Part shown: positions 25,910 through 37,474 of the stretch, in pieces
Position numbering within the stretch: the stretch's first letter is position 1
Layout: every line of letters begins with the position of its first letter
Source of the DNA: Bifidobacteriaceae bacterium
GTDB lineage: Bacteria > Actinomycetota > Actinomycetes > Actinomycetales > WQXJ01
Assembly: GCA_031270825.1 (NCBI GenBank)
Contig: JAISXH010000036.1
Span: forward strand, 1-64,000
Direction of reading: 5' to 3'
Length of the DNA stretch: 64,000 nt
Program-made: the position numbers and the translations under genes
Notes under the pieces: generated by a model
What the model saw: only the letters and a program-made list of their open reading frames with translations
Told to the model about the DNA's origin: nothing
Database searches by the model: none

Positions 25910-26886
25910 GAATTGGCATCCTCGGGTCCCGGTGGGATTGGCGGACCGCCGGCCAGGTAGCGGGGCAGCGCCTCCTCGACCAGATGGCCGTAGGCCAGGT
26001 CCGGCTCCAGCCGCCGCAATTCCTCGGCCAGCGCCTCGGCCCGGCTGCGGCGGCTTAGCGTCACCACGCGATCGACCTGCCCGCTGATGCGGAGCACGGC
26101 TTGGGACTCCTCTGACTCCTTGTCCAGCAGGACGCGCCGGCCGCCGGCGAGGCGGAACTCAACTGCTGTCAAGAACGGCGAGTCGGCTATCTGGCGCCGG
26201 GTCGGCACTCCCAGCCGGTCTGTCAGCCAGGCCGCCATCAGGTACGATGCCGTCGAGTCAGGTCCGGTCACCGTGGCCGCGGCGACCGCCGTCAGGGGCG
26301 GGATCTCCAGGGCCGCCGCCAACTGCGCCCGCCAGGGGGTCAGCCTGGTCCAGGTCAGATCGGTGTCGCCGGGGGTGTATCCAGTGGTCAGCGCGGCCAC
26401 CAGGGGCAGCGGACCGGCCTCGCCGGCCAGATGGCGCTCGGCCACGGTGGCGTCGGTGATCCGGCGCGAGGCCAAGGTGCCCAGACGGTCCTGGGAGGGC
26501 AGGTCCGGCCAGACATCCGGCCACCAAACCACCACCGGAGCGTCCGGCAGCAGCAGCGGAGTGGCCACGGCGTCCAAATGCCGCCCTGGGGCGCCTCGCA
26601 GCCGCAGGACTATCACCTCCGACGCGCCCGCGTCTGATCCGACCCTGATCTGGGCGTCCATCGAGGCGGGGCCGTCAAGATCCTCGGCGGTGAGCACAAT
26701 CACCCGGCAGGGATGCTCTATCGAGGCCAGATTCGCGGCCTGGATCGAGGTTTCGATGTCGCCTGCTTCGCAGTGGATGATCAGGGTCAGCACCCGCCCC
26801 AGGGCGGCGACGCCGCCGTCTTGGCGCAATTCGACCAGCTTGGTGGCGACATGCGCGGTCGAGGTCGCGTACAGCGGAATGATCAT
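25906..26886 (-). CDS. opcA: Glucose-6-phosphate dehydrogenase assembly protein OpcA
   Basis: A 326-residue OpcA homologue, the partner that supports Zwf activity in actinobacteria and cyanobacteria. Typical parts are the start IIPLYATSTAHVATKLVELR, PCRVIVLTAED, DAPVVVWWPDVWPD and the C-terminal GGRRVLLDKESEESQAVLRI. I chose the ATG at 26886, which overlaps the zwf stop as ATGA and has GGAGG upstream inside the end of zwf; another ATG four codons earlier is less well placed. Coupled translation with zwf fits a stoichiometric partner. Confidence 0.94.
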   Translation of the reverse strand: MIIPLYATSTAHVATKLVELRQDGGVAALGRVLTLIIHCEAGDIETSIQAANLASIEHPCRVIVLTAEDLDGPASMDAQIRVGSDAGASEVIVLRLRGAPGRHLDAVATPLLLPDAPVVVWWPDVWPDLPSQDRLGTLASRRITDATVAERHLAGEAGPLPLVAALTTGYTPGDTDLTWTRLTPWRAQLAAALEIPPLTAVAAATVTGPDSTASYLMAAWLTDRLGVPTRRQIADSPFLTAVEFRLAGGRRVLLDKESEESQAVLRISGQVDRVVTLSRRSRAEALAEELRRLEPDLAYGHLVEEALPRYLAGGPPIPPGPEDANS

Positions 26887-28565
26887 GGCCGCCTCCATTC
26901 CCGGCCGTCGCGAGCGAGCAGCCGATCGGCCCCGGCGGGCCCCCAGGTTCCAGCCTGATACGGTTCCGGGCGCGAATCGAGCGAAGCCCAGTACTCCTCC
27001 ACCGGATCGATCACGCGCCAGGATTCATCGACTTCCCGAGCCCTTGGGAAGAGCGGGTCCTGGCCCAACAGGACGTCCAGAATCAACGGCTCGTAGGCGT
27101 CCGGCAACGACTCGGTGAAGGCGTGCCCGTAAGAGAAGTCCATCGTCACGTCGCGCACGTCCATGTCGGTCTGGGGCACTTTGGCGCCGATCCTAAGGGT
27201 GATGCCCTCATCCGGCTGGATGCGAATGACCAGCGCGTTCGCGCCCGAGGGCCGTCCCTGCAAACAGAAGTCCGGCCACGGACTGCCGGAAGGGCGCTTG
27301 GCGCCGAACGTGGCCGCCGCAGCGGACTCGGCCGCTGGCGCGAACTCAGTCGCCGGCCCGGACGCCGCCGCCGAAACGGGTTCGGCCGCTGGTCCGAACT
27401 CGGCCACCGGGCCGGGCTGGGCCGCCCCGGCGCATTCGGCCTGGTTGTCGGCGCGCCGGAAAATGATCGCCACCTCGGTCACGCGGCGGCCCAAACGCTT
27501 GCCGGTGCGCAGATAGAACGGAGTGTCCCGCCAGCGGTCCGTTCGGACCGCCAGTTTGAGCGCCCCATAGGTGTCCGTCACCGAGTCTGCCCTGATGCCC
27601 GGTTCGTCCAGGTAGCCGCGCACAGGGATATTGCCCTGCCAGCCGGCGGTGTACTGCCCGCGGACCGCGCATTCGCCCACCGGGCCGGGGATCGCCACCG
27701 CCGCCAGGGCGGCCTCTTTGGCCGCCCGCAAGTCGGCCGCGCCGAAGGAGGCCGGCTTGTCCATCGCGATTATGGCCAGGAGCTGGAGCAAGTGGTTTTG
27801 CATCACATCGCGGGTGGCCCCGATCCCGTCGTAATAGCTGGCCCGGGATCCCACCCCCAGTTCTTCAGCCATGGTGATTTGGACGTGGTCCACGTGCTCG
27901 GAGCACCACAGTGGCTCGAAGACCTGGTTGGTGAAACGCATCGCCAGCATGCCGCGGACGGTTTCCTTGCCCAGGTAATGATCGATCCGGAAGACGCTGG
28001 CCGGGTCGAAGACCTGGCTGAGGGTGGCGTCCAGGGCCTGGGCCGAACTCAGGTCATGTCCGAACGGCTTCTCGATCACCACCTTGGCGTCCGGTCCCCG
28101 GGCGGCCAAGCCGGAACTGGCCAAGTGGCCGCAAATGACCCCGAAAGTGGCGGGCGGCATCGACAAATAGAAAACGCGCCGACCACCGGTGCCGAAACTG
28201 GCGTCGGAGCGATCCAACACCTGGCGTAGCCGGTCATAGGTCGAGGCCTCGGCGATGTCTCCGCTGACATAGGTCATCGAGGCGCTCAATTGCTCCCACA
28301 CGCGCTGGCGGAAGGGCGTGCGCGCCCCGGAGGCGACGGCCGCATGGGCCTGGCCGACGAATTCGGCGGTGGTCCACTCAGAGCGGGCCACGCCGGTCAA
28401 GGAGAACCCGGCCGGCAACAGGCCGCGATTGGCCAGATCATAGATGGCGGGCAGGATCTTGCGGCGGGCCAGATCGCCGGTCACGCCGAAAATGGTCAGC
28501 GCGCATGGCGGCGGCACCCTGGGGACGCGCTGGTCCAGAGGGTCGACCAGCGGATTGACGCTCAC
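26883..28565 (-). CDS. zwf: Glucose-6-phosphate 1-dehydrogenase
   Basis: A 560-residue enzyme for the first NADPH-forming step of the pentose-phosphate pathway. The cofactor motif TIFGVTGDLARRKILPA, the KPFG motif (VVIEKPFGHDL) and the substrate motif FRIDHYLGKETV are intact, as is the C-terminal DFSYGHAF. The GTG start at 28565 overlaps the tkt stop as GTGA. The protein is about 50 residues longer than usual because of an Ala/Pro/Glu-rich insertion at about residues 375-427. It sits between VTEVAIIFRRA and ANALVIRIQPDEGITL, where the blocks PAAEP, PATEF and PAAES alternate. This is a surface loop in known structures, so function is probably retained. Confidence 0.95.
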   Translation of the reverse strand: MSVNPLVDPLDQRVPRVPPPCALTIFGVTGDLARRKILPAIYDLANRGLLPAGFSLTGVARSEWTTAEFVGQAHAAVASGARTPFRQRVWEQLSASMTYVSGDIAEASTYDRLRQVLDRSDASFGTGGRRVFYLSMPPATFGVICGHLASSGLAARGPDAKVVIEKPFGHDLSSAQALDATLSQVFDPASVFRIDHYLGKETVRGMLAMRFTNQVFEPLWCSEHVDHVQITMAEELGVGSRASYYDGIGATRDVMQNHLLQLLAIIAMDKPASFGAADLRAAKEAALAAVAIPGPVGECAVRGQYTAGWQGNIPVRGYLDEPGIRADSVTDTYGALKLAVRTDRWRDTPFYLRTGKRLGRRVTEVAIIFRRADNQAECAGAAQPGPVAEFGPAAEPVSAAASGPATEFAPAAESAAAATFGAKRPSGSPWPDFCLQGRPSGANALVIRIQPDEGITLRIGAKVPQTDMDVRDVTMDFSYGHAFTESLPDAYEPLILDVLLGQDPLFPRAREVDESWRVIDPVEEYWASLDSRPEPYQAGTWGPAGADRLLARDGREWRRP

Positions 28566-30682
28566 TTGGCCTTCGCGGCCGCGATCGACTGTTGGGCCGC
28601 CGCGGCGACCTTCTCCGGGGTGAAGCCGTGCTGTTCGAAAAGCTCTCCGGCGGCCGCGGACTGACCGTAGCCCTCGATCGAGACGCACCGGCCGGCATCG
28701 CCGACCAACCGGTACCACGGCATCGCGATCCCGGCCTCGACCGAGACCCGGGCCTTGACGGCCGCCGGCGCCACGTCCTCGCGATACTCCGGCGTCTGTT
28801 CGGCGAACCACTCCAAGCATGGCGCGGAGACGACGCGCGCCCCCACCCCCTGGCTGGCCAGAAGAGAACGGGCGCCCAGCGCCAAGTGGACCTCGGAGCC
28901 GGTCGCGAACAGGAGCACGTCGATCTTGGGCAGCGGCGAATCGGCCAGCACATAAGCTCCGCCGCACAAATCGACCGCCTGGCCCAAGCCTTCGCCCAGT
29001 CGGTCCAACACCGGCAGGTTTTGGCGGCTGAGGATCAGCGCGGCCGGGCGGCGGCGGGCCAGCAGGTGGCGCCAGGACCAGACGACCTCATGGGCGTCCG
29101 CCGGGCGGATCACGTCCAGGCCCGGCAGCGCCCGCAGGGCGGCCAGTTGCTCGACCGGTTGGTGGGTCGGCCCATCTTCGCCCACCCCGATCGAGTCATG
29201 CGTCCACACCAGCGTCACCGGCAGGTTCATCAGGGCCGTCAACCGGACCGCGCCCCGCATGTAGTCGCTGAAGACCAAGAAGGTGCCGCCGTAGGGCAGG
29301 GTCGGGCCGTGCAGCGCGATCCCGTTCAGAATGGCCCCCATGGCGTGTTCGCGCACCCCGAAGTGGATGGTCCGGCCGCCAGGATTGTCCGGCAGGAAAG
29401 AGGTCGCCCCGGCGATGGTGGTGTTATTGGAGCCGGCCAGGTCCGCCGATCCGCCCCACAGTTCCGGCAGCACCCGTCCCAGCGCGGACAGCACCTTGCC
29501 CGATGCCGCCCGGGTGGCTATGGCTGTTCCGGCTTCGAACGTGGGCAGCGCGTCTTCGATAGCGGCCGGCAATTCCTTTCGGCTCAGCCGGTCCCACAGC
29601 TCGGCCCGCTCCGGGTTGGCCTCGCGCCAGGCGTCGCAGCGGGCGCGCCAGGCGACATGGGCTTTGGCGCCGCGTTCGCGGGCCTGACGGGTGAACGCCA
29701 GGACTTCTTCCGGCACGCTGAAAGCCGCGTCCGGGTCCAGGCCGAGCGCGCGTTTGAGGCCGGCCACTTCGGTTGGGCCCAGTTTGGAGCCGTGGATGGC
29801 GCCGGTGTTCTGCTTCGACGGCGCCGGCCAGCCGATGACGGAGCGCAGTCTGACCAGGGAGGGCCGGTTGGTTTCGGCCTGGGCGGCCCGCAGGGCCCGG
29901 TACAGCGCCTCGTAGTCTTCGTGATAGCGCCCGCCGCTGGTCCAATCGACGCTCTGGGTGTGCCAGCCATAGGCCTGGTAGCGCTCGATCACATCCTCGG
30001 TGAAGGCGACCGCCGTGTCGCCTTCGATCGAGATCTGGTTCTGGTCGAACAGCACCACCAAATTGCCCAGCTTCTGGGTTCCCGCCAGCGAGGACGCCTC
30101 GGCGGTGATGCCCTCTTCGAGGTCGCCTTCGCCGGCGATCACCCAAATGGTGTGGTCGAAGAGGCTGCTGGCGCTGGGACCTGGGCGGTCGGCGTCGGCG
30201 GCGGGGTTGTCAGCCTGTTCGGCGGCCTGTTCGGCGGCGGCGTCCGGGTCGAACAAATAGCGTTCGCGGCGGGCGGCCATGGCCATTCCGACGGCTGAGG
30301 CGAAGCCTTGGCCGAGCGGCCCGGTCGACATCTCGACGCCGGGGGTGAGCCCCAATTCGGGGTGCCCGGGGGTGATCGAGCCGGCCGTGCGCAGGGCCTT
30401 GAGGTCATCCAGCGACACGTCGTAGCCGGCCAGGTAAAGCTGGATGTAGAGCATCACCGAGGTGTGTCCGGCGCTGAGGACGAAACGGTCCCGGCCGGGC
30501 CAGGCCGGATCGGCCGGATCGTGCGTCATCAGCCGCTGGAACAGCAGGTAGGCGGCCCCGGCCAGCGAGATGGCGGTGCCGGGATGGCCGGAGCCGGCTT
30601 TTTCGACGGCATCGGCGGCGAGGGCTTTGGCTGTGGCGACGGCCTCGTTGTCGAGGTTGGTCCAGTGGAGCGATTGCGACAT
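28562..30682 (-). CDS. tkt: Transketolase
   Basis: A 706-residue thiamine-diphosphate enzyme of the non-oxidative pentose-phosphate pathway. The N-terminus (DAVEKAGSGHPGTAISLA), the ThDP motif region (GEGDLEEGITAEASSLAGT) and the pyrimidine domain with TFLVFSDYMRG and HDSIGVGEDGPTHQPVEQ are conserved. A 25-residue Ala/Gln/Pro-rich insertion (about residues 146-172) splits LFDPDAA from FDHTIWVIAGEGD. It heads the tkt-zwf-opcA-pgl operon, and no transaldolase gene is present between tkt and zwf. No ribosome site precedes the ATG; TAAGAT ends seven bases upstream, so the mRNA may be leaderless. Confidence 0.95.
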   Translation of the reverse strand: MSQSLHWTNLDNEAVATAKALAADAVEKAGSGHPGTAISLAGAAYLLFQRLMTHDPADPAWPGRDRFVLSAGHTSVMLYIQLYLAGYDVSLDDLKALRTAGSITPGHPELGLTPGVEMSTGPLGQGFASAVGMAMAARRERYLFDPDAAAEQAAEQADNPAADADRPGPSASSLFDHTIWVIAGEGDLEEGITAEASSLAGTQKLGNLVVLFDQNQISIEGDTAVAFTEDVIERYQAYGWHTQSVDWTSGGRYHEDYEALYRALRAAQAETNRPSLVRLRSVIGWPAPSKQNTGAIHGSKLGPTEVAGLKRALGLDPDAAFSVPEEVLAFTRQARERGAKAHVAWRARCDAWREANPERAELWDRLSRKELPAAIEDALPTFEAGTAIATRAASGKVLSALGRVLPELWGGSADLAGSNNTTIAGATSFLPDNPGGRTIHFGVREHAMGAILNGIALHGPTLPYGGTFLVFSDYMRGAVRLTALMNLPVTLVWTHDSIGVGEDGPTHQPVEQLAALRALPGLDVIRPADAHEVVWSWRHLLARRRPAALILSRQNLPVLDRLGEGLGQAVDLCGGAYVLADSPLPKIDVLLFATGSEVHLALGARSLLASQGVGARVVSAPCLEWFAEQTPEYREDVAPAAVKARVSVEAGIAMPWYRLVGDAGRCVSIEGYGQSAAAGELFEQHGFTPEKVAAAAQQSIAAAKAK

Positions 30683-30689
30683 GGTGACA

Positions 30690-30695
30690 ATCTTA
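30690..30695 (-). promoter_or_regulatory. Possible -10 element of tkt operon
   Basis: TAAGAT on the minus strand (30695-30690) ends seven bases before the tkt ATG. This would place the transcription start at or beside the start codon. The -35 region (CAGTCC at the right spacing) is poor, so this is a tentative call. Confidence 0.4.
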
Positions 30696-30750
30696 GGGCT
30701 GGCCTGCGCGCTGGACTGGGCCGATGCACCTGGTGGGCCAGTATTGAGAT

Positions 30751-31812
30751 GTGCTTGTCGGTCCACTGGGTGAAGGCTCTGCGTTCGGCGGTGATCGCTC
30801 GCCGGACCCTGTCGGTTCGCGGCCCGCGGCCGAATCCCATGCGCCTGGCGACCTTGGCGCCGCCCGGAAACGGTTCTTGGCCCATCTGCGGGTCGAGCGT
30901 TCGGCCAGCGCGGCGACGGTCGAAGCCTATGGACGGGACTTGGACCGCTACTGCTCTTACCTGGGCGAGGTCCGGCTGGATGGCGTCACCCAGGCTCGGA
31001 TCGAGCAATTCCGGGCCGACCTGATGGCGTCCGGCTTGGCAGCGTCCTCGGTGGCGCGGACCCTGTCCGCTGTGCGCGGGCTGCACCGTTTCGCGCTCTT
31101 GGAGGGCTGGGCCGCGGACGACCCGACGGCGCAGGTGCGCCCGCCCCGGCCGGGTCGGCGCTTGCCTAAGGCGTTGACCGTCGACCAGGTAGAGGCGCTG
31201 ATCACAGCCACGGGCCAGGATTTGACGGCGCGCGCGCTGGTCGAATTGCTGTACGGCACGGGCGCGCGTGTCTCGGAAGTGCTGAATCTGGACCTGGACG
31301 ATCTAGGCCTGGAAGACTCCGGGCCGGGCCGGGCCGCCCGGGCCGCCCTGGCCGACCGGTCCTGGGTCCGGGTGATCGGCAAGGGCGACAAGGAACGGGT
31401 CATCCCGATGGGCGCCTGCGCCCGCGCGGCCGTGGAGCAATATCTGGTCCGCGAGCGTCCCGGCCGCGTCCTGCGGGGCAGGGGCACGGCGGCCCTGCTG
31501 GTTGGCCGGCGCGGCCGGCGCCTGTCCCGCCAGGCCGCGTTCGAGCTGGTCCGGGCCGCAGGCGAGGCCATTGGCCAACCGGACACAACGCCGCACCGGC
31601 TGCGGCACTCCTTCGCCACCCACTTGCTGCAGGGCGGCGCCGACATCCGAGTGGTCCAAGAACTGCTCGGCCACGCCTCGGTCACCACCACCCAGCTCTA
31701 CACCAAGGTCACTCCCGACCACTTGCGGGAGGTTTTCGCCGCCGCTCATCCCCGCGCCCGCCAAGCCACCAGTGCCACCACTGGCGCCGCGCAGGCCAGC
31801 GCCAACACGTAG
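30751..31812 (+). CDS. xerD: Tyrosine recombinase, XerD type
   Basis: A 353-residue site-specific recombinase. The N-terminal SAM-like DNA-binding domain ([23 protein letters not shown]) is followed by the catalytic domain. Its active residues are visible: Arg in GTGARVSE, Lys in [10 protein letters not shown], His and Arg in [12 protein letters not shown], His in [13 protein letters not shown] and the Tyr nucleophile in the same segment. The pattern ([27 protein letters not shown]) is closest to XerD, the chromosome-dimer-resolution partner, rather than an integrase. The only usable start is a GTG at 30751, giving an N-terminal extension of about 35 residues. A short insertion ([16 protein letters not shown]) precedes the Lys motif. 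The last 22 codons overlap the convergent membrane-protein gene. Confidence 0.85.
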   Translation: MLVGPLGEGSAFGGDRSPDPVGSRPAAESHAPGDLGAARKRFLAHLRVERSASAATVEAYGRDLDRYCSYLGEVRLDGVTQARIEQFRADLMASGLAASSVARTLSAVRGLHRFALLEGWAADDPTAQVRPPRPGRRLPKALTVDQVEALITATGQDLTARALVELLYGTGARVSEVLNLDLDDLGLEDSGPGRAARAALADRSWVRVIGKGDKERVIPMGACARAAVEQYLVRERPGRVLRGRGTAALLVGRRGRRLSRQAAFELVRAAGEAIGQPDTTPHRLRHSFATHLLQGGADIRVVQELLGHASVTTTQLYTKVTPDHLREVFAAAHPRARQATSATTGAAQASANT

Positions 31813-33818
31813 CGGAATTCGGCGAAGCCTGGCGAGAGCAGGGCTGTGCCCCAGATGCCCGCCAGGGGAGTCAGGGCCAGCGCCAACCTCGCTCGGCGCT
31901 TGATGACCAGGGCGGTCGCCGCCAGCACGGTCAGGCCGAAGTAGAAGCCGATCGAGAAGAACATGGAGACCACTGGGACCGGTCTGGGGCTGCCCCAAGC
32001 CGCCCAGGTCATGGCCTTCCTGAGGCCGGGGGCGAGTGAGTCGTCAGCCGAGATCCCCCAGGGATTGTCCGCTTGATAGCTCTGGCTGGCGTGCTCGATC
32101 GCCTCCGGATACCAGTAGCCGAAGGTCTGGGCCAGGGCCGCGTTGATATAGGACTTGGGATACCTGCGGCCCAACTCGAAGTAGAGCTCCAAAGCTTCGG
32201 CCTTGTGCGCGGACAGATATTCCGAGTCGATCTGGTTCTTCACCCAGTCAGACAGCCGGGGGTAGTAGGCGTCTTCGAACGGCATCGACTGGGACACCCA
32301 TGTTTCGACCGAGAAGATGTCCGCGATCAGCCGCTTCTCCTGGTCGGTGAGCTGGGCGTGGTGCTCGTGGACGGCGCGGGCGACCTGTTGGACGGGCAGG
32401 GAGAGGGACTCGCGTAGCGAGTCGCCGGGCGCCTCGGCCAGGGCGGCGGACACCGGTCCGGTGACCAACGCCCACAGCGCCCCGGTGATGGCGGCCGCCG
32501 CCAAGAATTGCCGCCGTTGGCCTTTGGCCCAGATGACCAGGCAGGCGAACGCCAACGCCAGCGCGTAGATGCCATTGGACCGCCATAGCGCCACCACCAG
32601 CGCAAAGGCGACCAGAGGGATCCACCGGCCGGGTCCGCCTGAGAATTCAGGCCGGCGCCTGAGCACTTCCACCAGAGCGGTCACCAGGCACATGGCCCCG
32701 AGCGCGAAGGGCACGTCCTTCTCCGCGTCGACCGAGTACATCCCGAACAGCGGGTTGAGCGCGAAGAAGGCCCCGGCGCCCAGGACCGCCGCCGCTGGGA
32801 TCCCCCAGCGTTTGAGCGCGAGCAGCACGTAGGCGAAGGCCGCACTCGAAGCCATGATCAAGAACACCGAATAGGCCGCCAGTCCGCCGGTCACCGATCC
32901 AACCGCCCGCCCGGCCTGGCCGAACACCGCCAGCGCAGCGGTGTGCGCCAGCGAATGATGCGCGAACAGCGGGTATTCGCCCAGCGCCTGCTCGAGTTGA
33001 TTCTCCGCGTCGACCGTCAGCACCGCCGGGTACCAGGCCAGCAGATACGGCACCCGGCTGAGGCACAGCGTCAGCCAGATCCCGAACACGAACCGCCGCC
33101 GGTGTTGGCCCCATTGGCGTCTCAACCATCCCCACGCCGCCGATGCCGTGCCGGCGCCTCCGGTTCCGCCGCCGCCTTTGGCTGGGGTCGCCTCGCCCGC
33201 CTGGACCGCCTGGCCCGTCTGGTCCGGGCCCAACGGCCCGGCGCCCAACGGCCCGGCGCCCGACTGACCGGCGCCCGACTGGCCGGCGCCCGACTGGCCG
33301 GCGTCCGACTGGCCGGCGTCCGACTGGCCGGCGCTTCTGGCCGCAGTGGCCTCACGCCGCCTGGCCGCCTGGCCGCCGGCCTTCAGGCAGGCCGCCAGGA
33401 GCAGCGCGAACACTATGTAGAAGATGACCCAATAGCCGGTCAGATGGATGGCGGTCTTGGCTAGCTGGGTCTTCGATGAGACCAGCAAATGGAGCGAGTT
33501 ATCCCAGTTGAGCGCCGCGCCAAGGGTCTCAGCCAGAGCGGCGGCGACGGCCAAGGCGGCCGCGGCCGCACGGGCGCGACGGCTCGTCACCGCCAGAGCC
33601 CGGGCGGCCACCAGGGTCAGCCCCGCCCAGATCGCCAGCAAGAAGACGTCGTTGCCGGCGAATTCGCCGTCCAGCGGCACCGTCTCCCAGGTGTCCAGGG
33701 TTCGGTAGCGGAATCCGCCCCATGTTTCCCGGACCAGGTTGGTGCTCAGCGACACGGTTCCGGCCAGTCCCGCCGCCAGGGCGACAGCCCGTCTGGCGGG
33801 GCGGGACAGGTTCGTCAT
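31746..33818 (-). CDS. DUF6020-like multispanning membrane protein
   Basis: A 690-residue membrane protein with about a dozen hydrophobic segments. The core [33 protein letters not shown] and [26 protein letters not shown] resemble DUF6020 / glycosyltransferase-C-like proteins, whose early-loop acidic residues are thought to take part in lipid-linked sugar transfer; activity is unproven. Residues about 154-216, between the fourth and fifth membrane segments, are a repeat loop of [15 protein letters not shown] units encoded by 15-bp DNA repeats (about 33217-33345). The last 22 codons overlap the 3' end of xerD on the opposite strand. It is a single gene; envelope polysaccharide synthesis is a guess. 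Confidence 0.75.
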   Translation of the reverse strand: MTNLSRPARRAVALAAGLAGTVSLSTNLVRETWGGFRYRTLDTWETVPLDGEFAGNDVFLLAIWAGLTLVAARALAVTSRRARAAAAALAVAAALAETLGAALNWDNSLHLLVSSKTQLAKTAIHLTGYWVIFYIVFALLLAACLKAGGQAARRREATAARSAGQSDAGQSDAGQSGAGQSGAGQSGAGPLGAGPLGPDQTGQAVQAGEATPAKGGGGTGGAGTASAAWGWLRRQWGQHRRRFVFGIWLTLCLSRVPYLLAWYPAVLTVDAENQLEQALGEYPLFAHHSLAHTAALAVFGQAGRAVGSVTGGLAAYSVFLIMASSAAFAYVLLALKRWGIPAAAVLGAGAFFALNPLFGMYSVDAEKDVPFALGAMCLVTALVEVLRRRPEFSGGPGRWIPLVAFALVVALWRSNGIYALALAFACLVIWAKGQRRQFLAAAAITGALWALVTGPVSAALAEAPGDSLRESLSLPVQQVARAVHEHHAQLTDQEKRLIADIFSVETWVSQSMPFEDAYYPRLSDWVKNQIDSEYLSAHKAEALELYFELGRRYPKSYINAALAQTFGYWYPEAIEHASQSYQADNPWGISADDSLAPGLRKAMTWAAWGSPRPVPVVSMFFSIGFYFGLTVLAATALVIKRRARLALALTPLAGIWGTALLSPGFAEFRYVLALACAAPVVALVAWRARG
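33217..33345. repeat. 15-bp tandem repeats inside membrane-protein gene
   Basis: Repeated 15-bp units of the types GGCGCCCGACTGGCC and GGCGTCCGACTGGCC run through this part, preceded by GGCGCCCAACGGCCC units. They are in frame, encode [10 protein letters not shown] and AGPLG pentapeptides, and occupy a hydrophilic loop. Copies are nearly identical at DNA level, suggesting recent expansion. Confidence 0.8.
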
Positions 33819-33848
33819 GCGGCCAGTTTAGTTAGGCCGACGGGCCAA

Positions 33849-34136
33849 TCAGTCGGCTGGCGGCAGCGCGGGTGGGGCCAACAGGCCGCGGCGGGACCGC
33901 CGGATCAGACCCAAGGCCAGAAGATTCAGGCCGATCATGAAGCAGCTGGCGCCGGCCACGGCGCCGATCACCTCCCAGCGGGCGGCGTCCAGGGCGTGAT
34001 CGACCAGGCCGATCAGGCCCAAGCCGAAATCGACCACCGGACTGATCGCCATCAGGCCGATCCCACTGGCGGGCATGGCGAGGCCCGGGCGTTTGCCCGT
34101 GTCGGCCCTGAAATCAGGGACTGCCACGTCGATCAT
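33849..34136 (-). CDS. Small hypothetical membrane protein
   Basis: A possible 95-residue protein with two hydrophobic stretches (GLMAISPVVDFGLGLIGLVD and VIGAVAGASCFMIGLNLLAL) and a basic C-terminal tail, RRSRRGLLAPPALPPAD. An internal ATG at the MPASGIG position would give a 75-residue version. It lies between the DUF6020-like gene and the aconitase promoter. I do not recognise a family. The two-helix pattern argues for a real gene, but there is no strong ribosome site. Confidence 0.5.
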   Translation of the reverse strand: MIDVAVPDFRADTGKRPGLAMPASGIGLMAISPVVDFGLGLIGLVDHALDAARWEVIGAVAGASCFMIGLNLLALGLIRRSRRGLLAPPALPPAD

Positions 34137-34178
34137 GTGGTCAAGCTAGACCGCCTGGCGCCGGCGGCGCCAAGGCAA

Positions 34179-34194
34179 TGTGATCTATCTCACA
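34179..34194. promoter_or_regulatory. CRP/GlxR-type binding site TGTGA-N6-TCACA
   Basis: TGTGATCTATCTCACA matches the consensus of the cAMP-receptor family (CRP, and GlxR of corynebacteria) at every fixed position. The symmetry extends one base on each side. It is 175 bases upstream of the acnA start and 42 bases upstream of the small divergent gene, so it could serve either. Confidence 0.7.
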
Positions 34195-34200
34195 TCGCGG

Positions 34201-34233
34201 CCGCCCGCGCCCCGCCCGCGCCCCGCCCGCGCC
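34201..34233. repeat. Three perfect 11-bp repeats
   Basis: CCGCCCGCGCC is repeated three times without change directly after the CRP-type site. It separates that site from the likely acnA core promoter. Confidence 0.85.
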
Positions 34234-34295
34234 CCGGTAGTGGTCAAGAGCCCGTCAAGGGCGGGGGATAATTGAAGGGCAAGCTGGTAGGGTAG

Positions 34296-34321
34296 CATTT
34301 ACCTCGATGTCGAGATAAATG
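34296..34321. promoter_or_regulatory. 26-bp inverted repeat in acnA leader
   Basis: CATTTACCTCGA and TCGAGATAAATG are 12-base arms around TG, with a single mismatched pair. The element ends 48 bases before the acnA start and overlaps TAGCAT (34293-34298), a possible -10 box. A repressor bound here would block aconitase expression. Its identity cannot be told from the motif; it does not resemble the corynebacterial AcnR site as I know it. Confidence 0.65.
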
Positions 34322-34369
34322 TGCGGGGCGGCCCACGGCGGGACGCCCAGAAAGGGATTTTCCGTAACA

Positions 34370-37120
<2,751 letters not shown>

Positions 37121-37130
37121 CCGAGTCCCG

Positions 37131-37176
37131 GCCGGGGCCGATGCCGCCTGGTCGCCTTGGCGGCATCGGCCCCGGC
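37131..37176 (+). terminator. Strong hairpin terminator after acnA
   Basis: GCCGGGGCCGATGCCGCC (37131-37148) pairs perfectly over 18 bases with its complement at 37159-37176 around a 10-base loop. It starts 10 bases after the acnA stop. There is no T tract, which is common for actinobacterial hairpin terminators. Confidence 0.8.
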
Positions 37177-37474
37177 TCGGTTGGGGCTGGCTCGGTTGGC
37201 GCCGGCTTGGGCGCCGGGCGGGGAGGCGATGCGGCGACTTGCCCCGCCTGGCCGTACCATTGAAGGCCAGCGATGTTGTAAGCCGAGCCTGGGATGTCGA
37301 CAATGGGGGACGGCCAGGCGGCGGGTGAAGAGTTCGGTGAAGAGTTCGGGTGCGCGGGCCCGCCACGCTGGCGGTCGGCGGGCACGGTCTCAGCATCGAA
37401 GACAGAAAGGTTCCTAGCCGTTGAACGCAGCGCGTCGAGACCCCGGTTTGGGCCGTTCACGACCGCCAGGGACG
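37177..37474. other. Spacer and leader upstream of dxs
   Basis: This follows the acnA terminator. It includes a second small dyad (GGCGCCGGCTTGGGCGCC, about 37199-37216) and the unassigned dxs promoter; I could not identify a convincing -35/-10 pair. AGAAAGG at about 37404 could serve an alternative TTG start at 37421. Confidence 0.5.

Noticed and set aside
30751-31812. Phage or island integrase
   Set aside because: Sequence is closest to the housekeeping XerD type, and no attachment-site repeats, tRNA or phage genes flank it.
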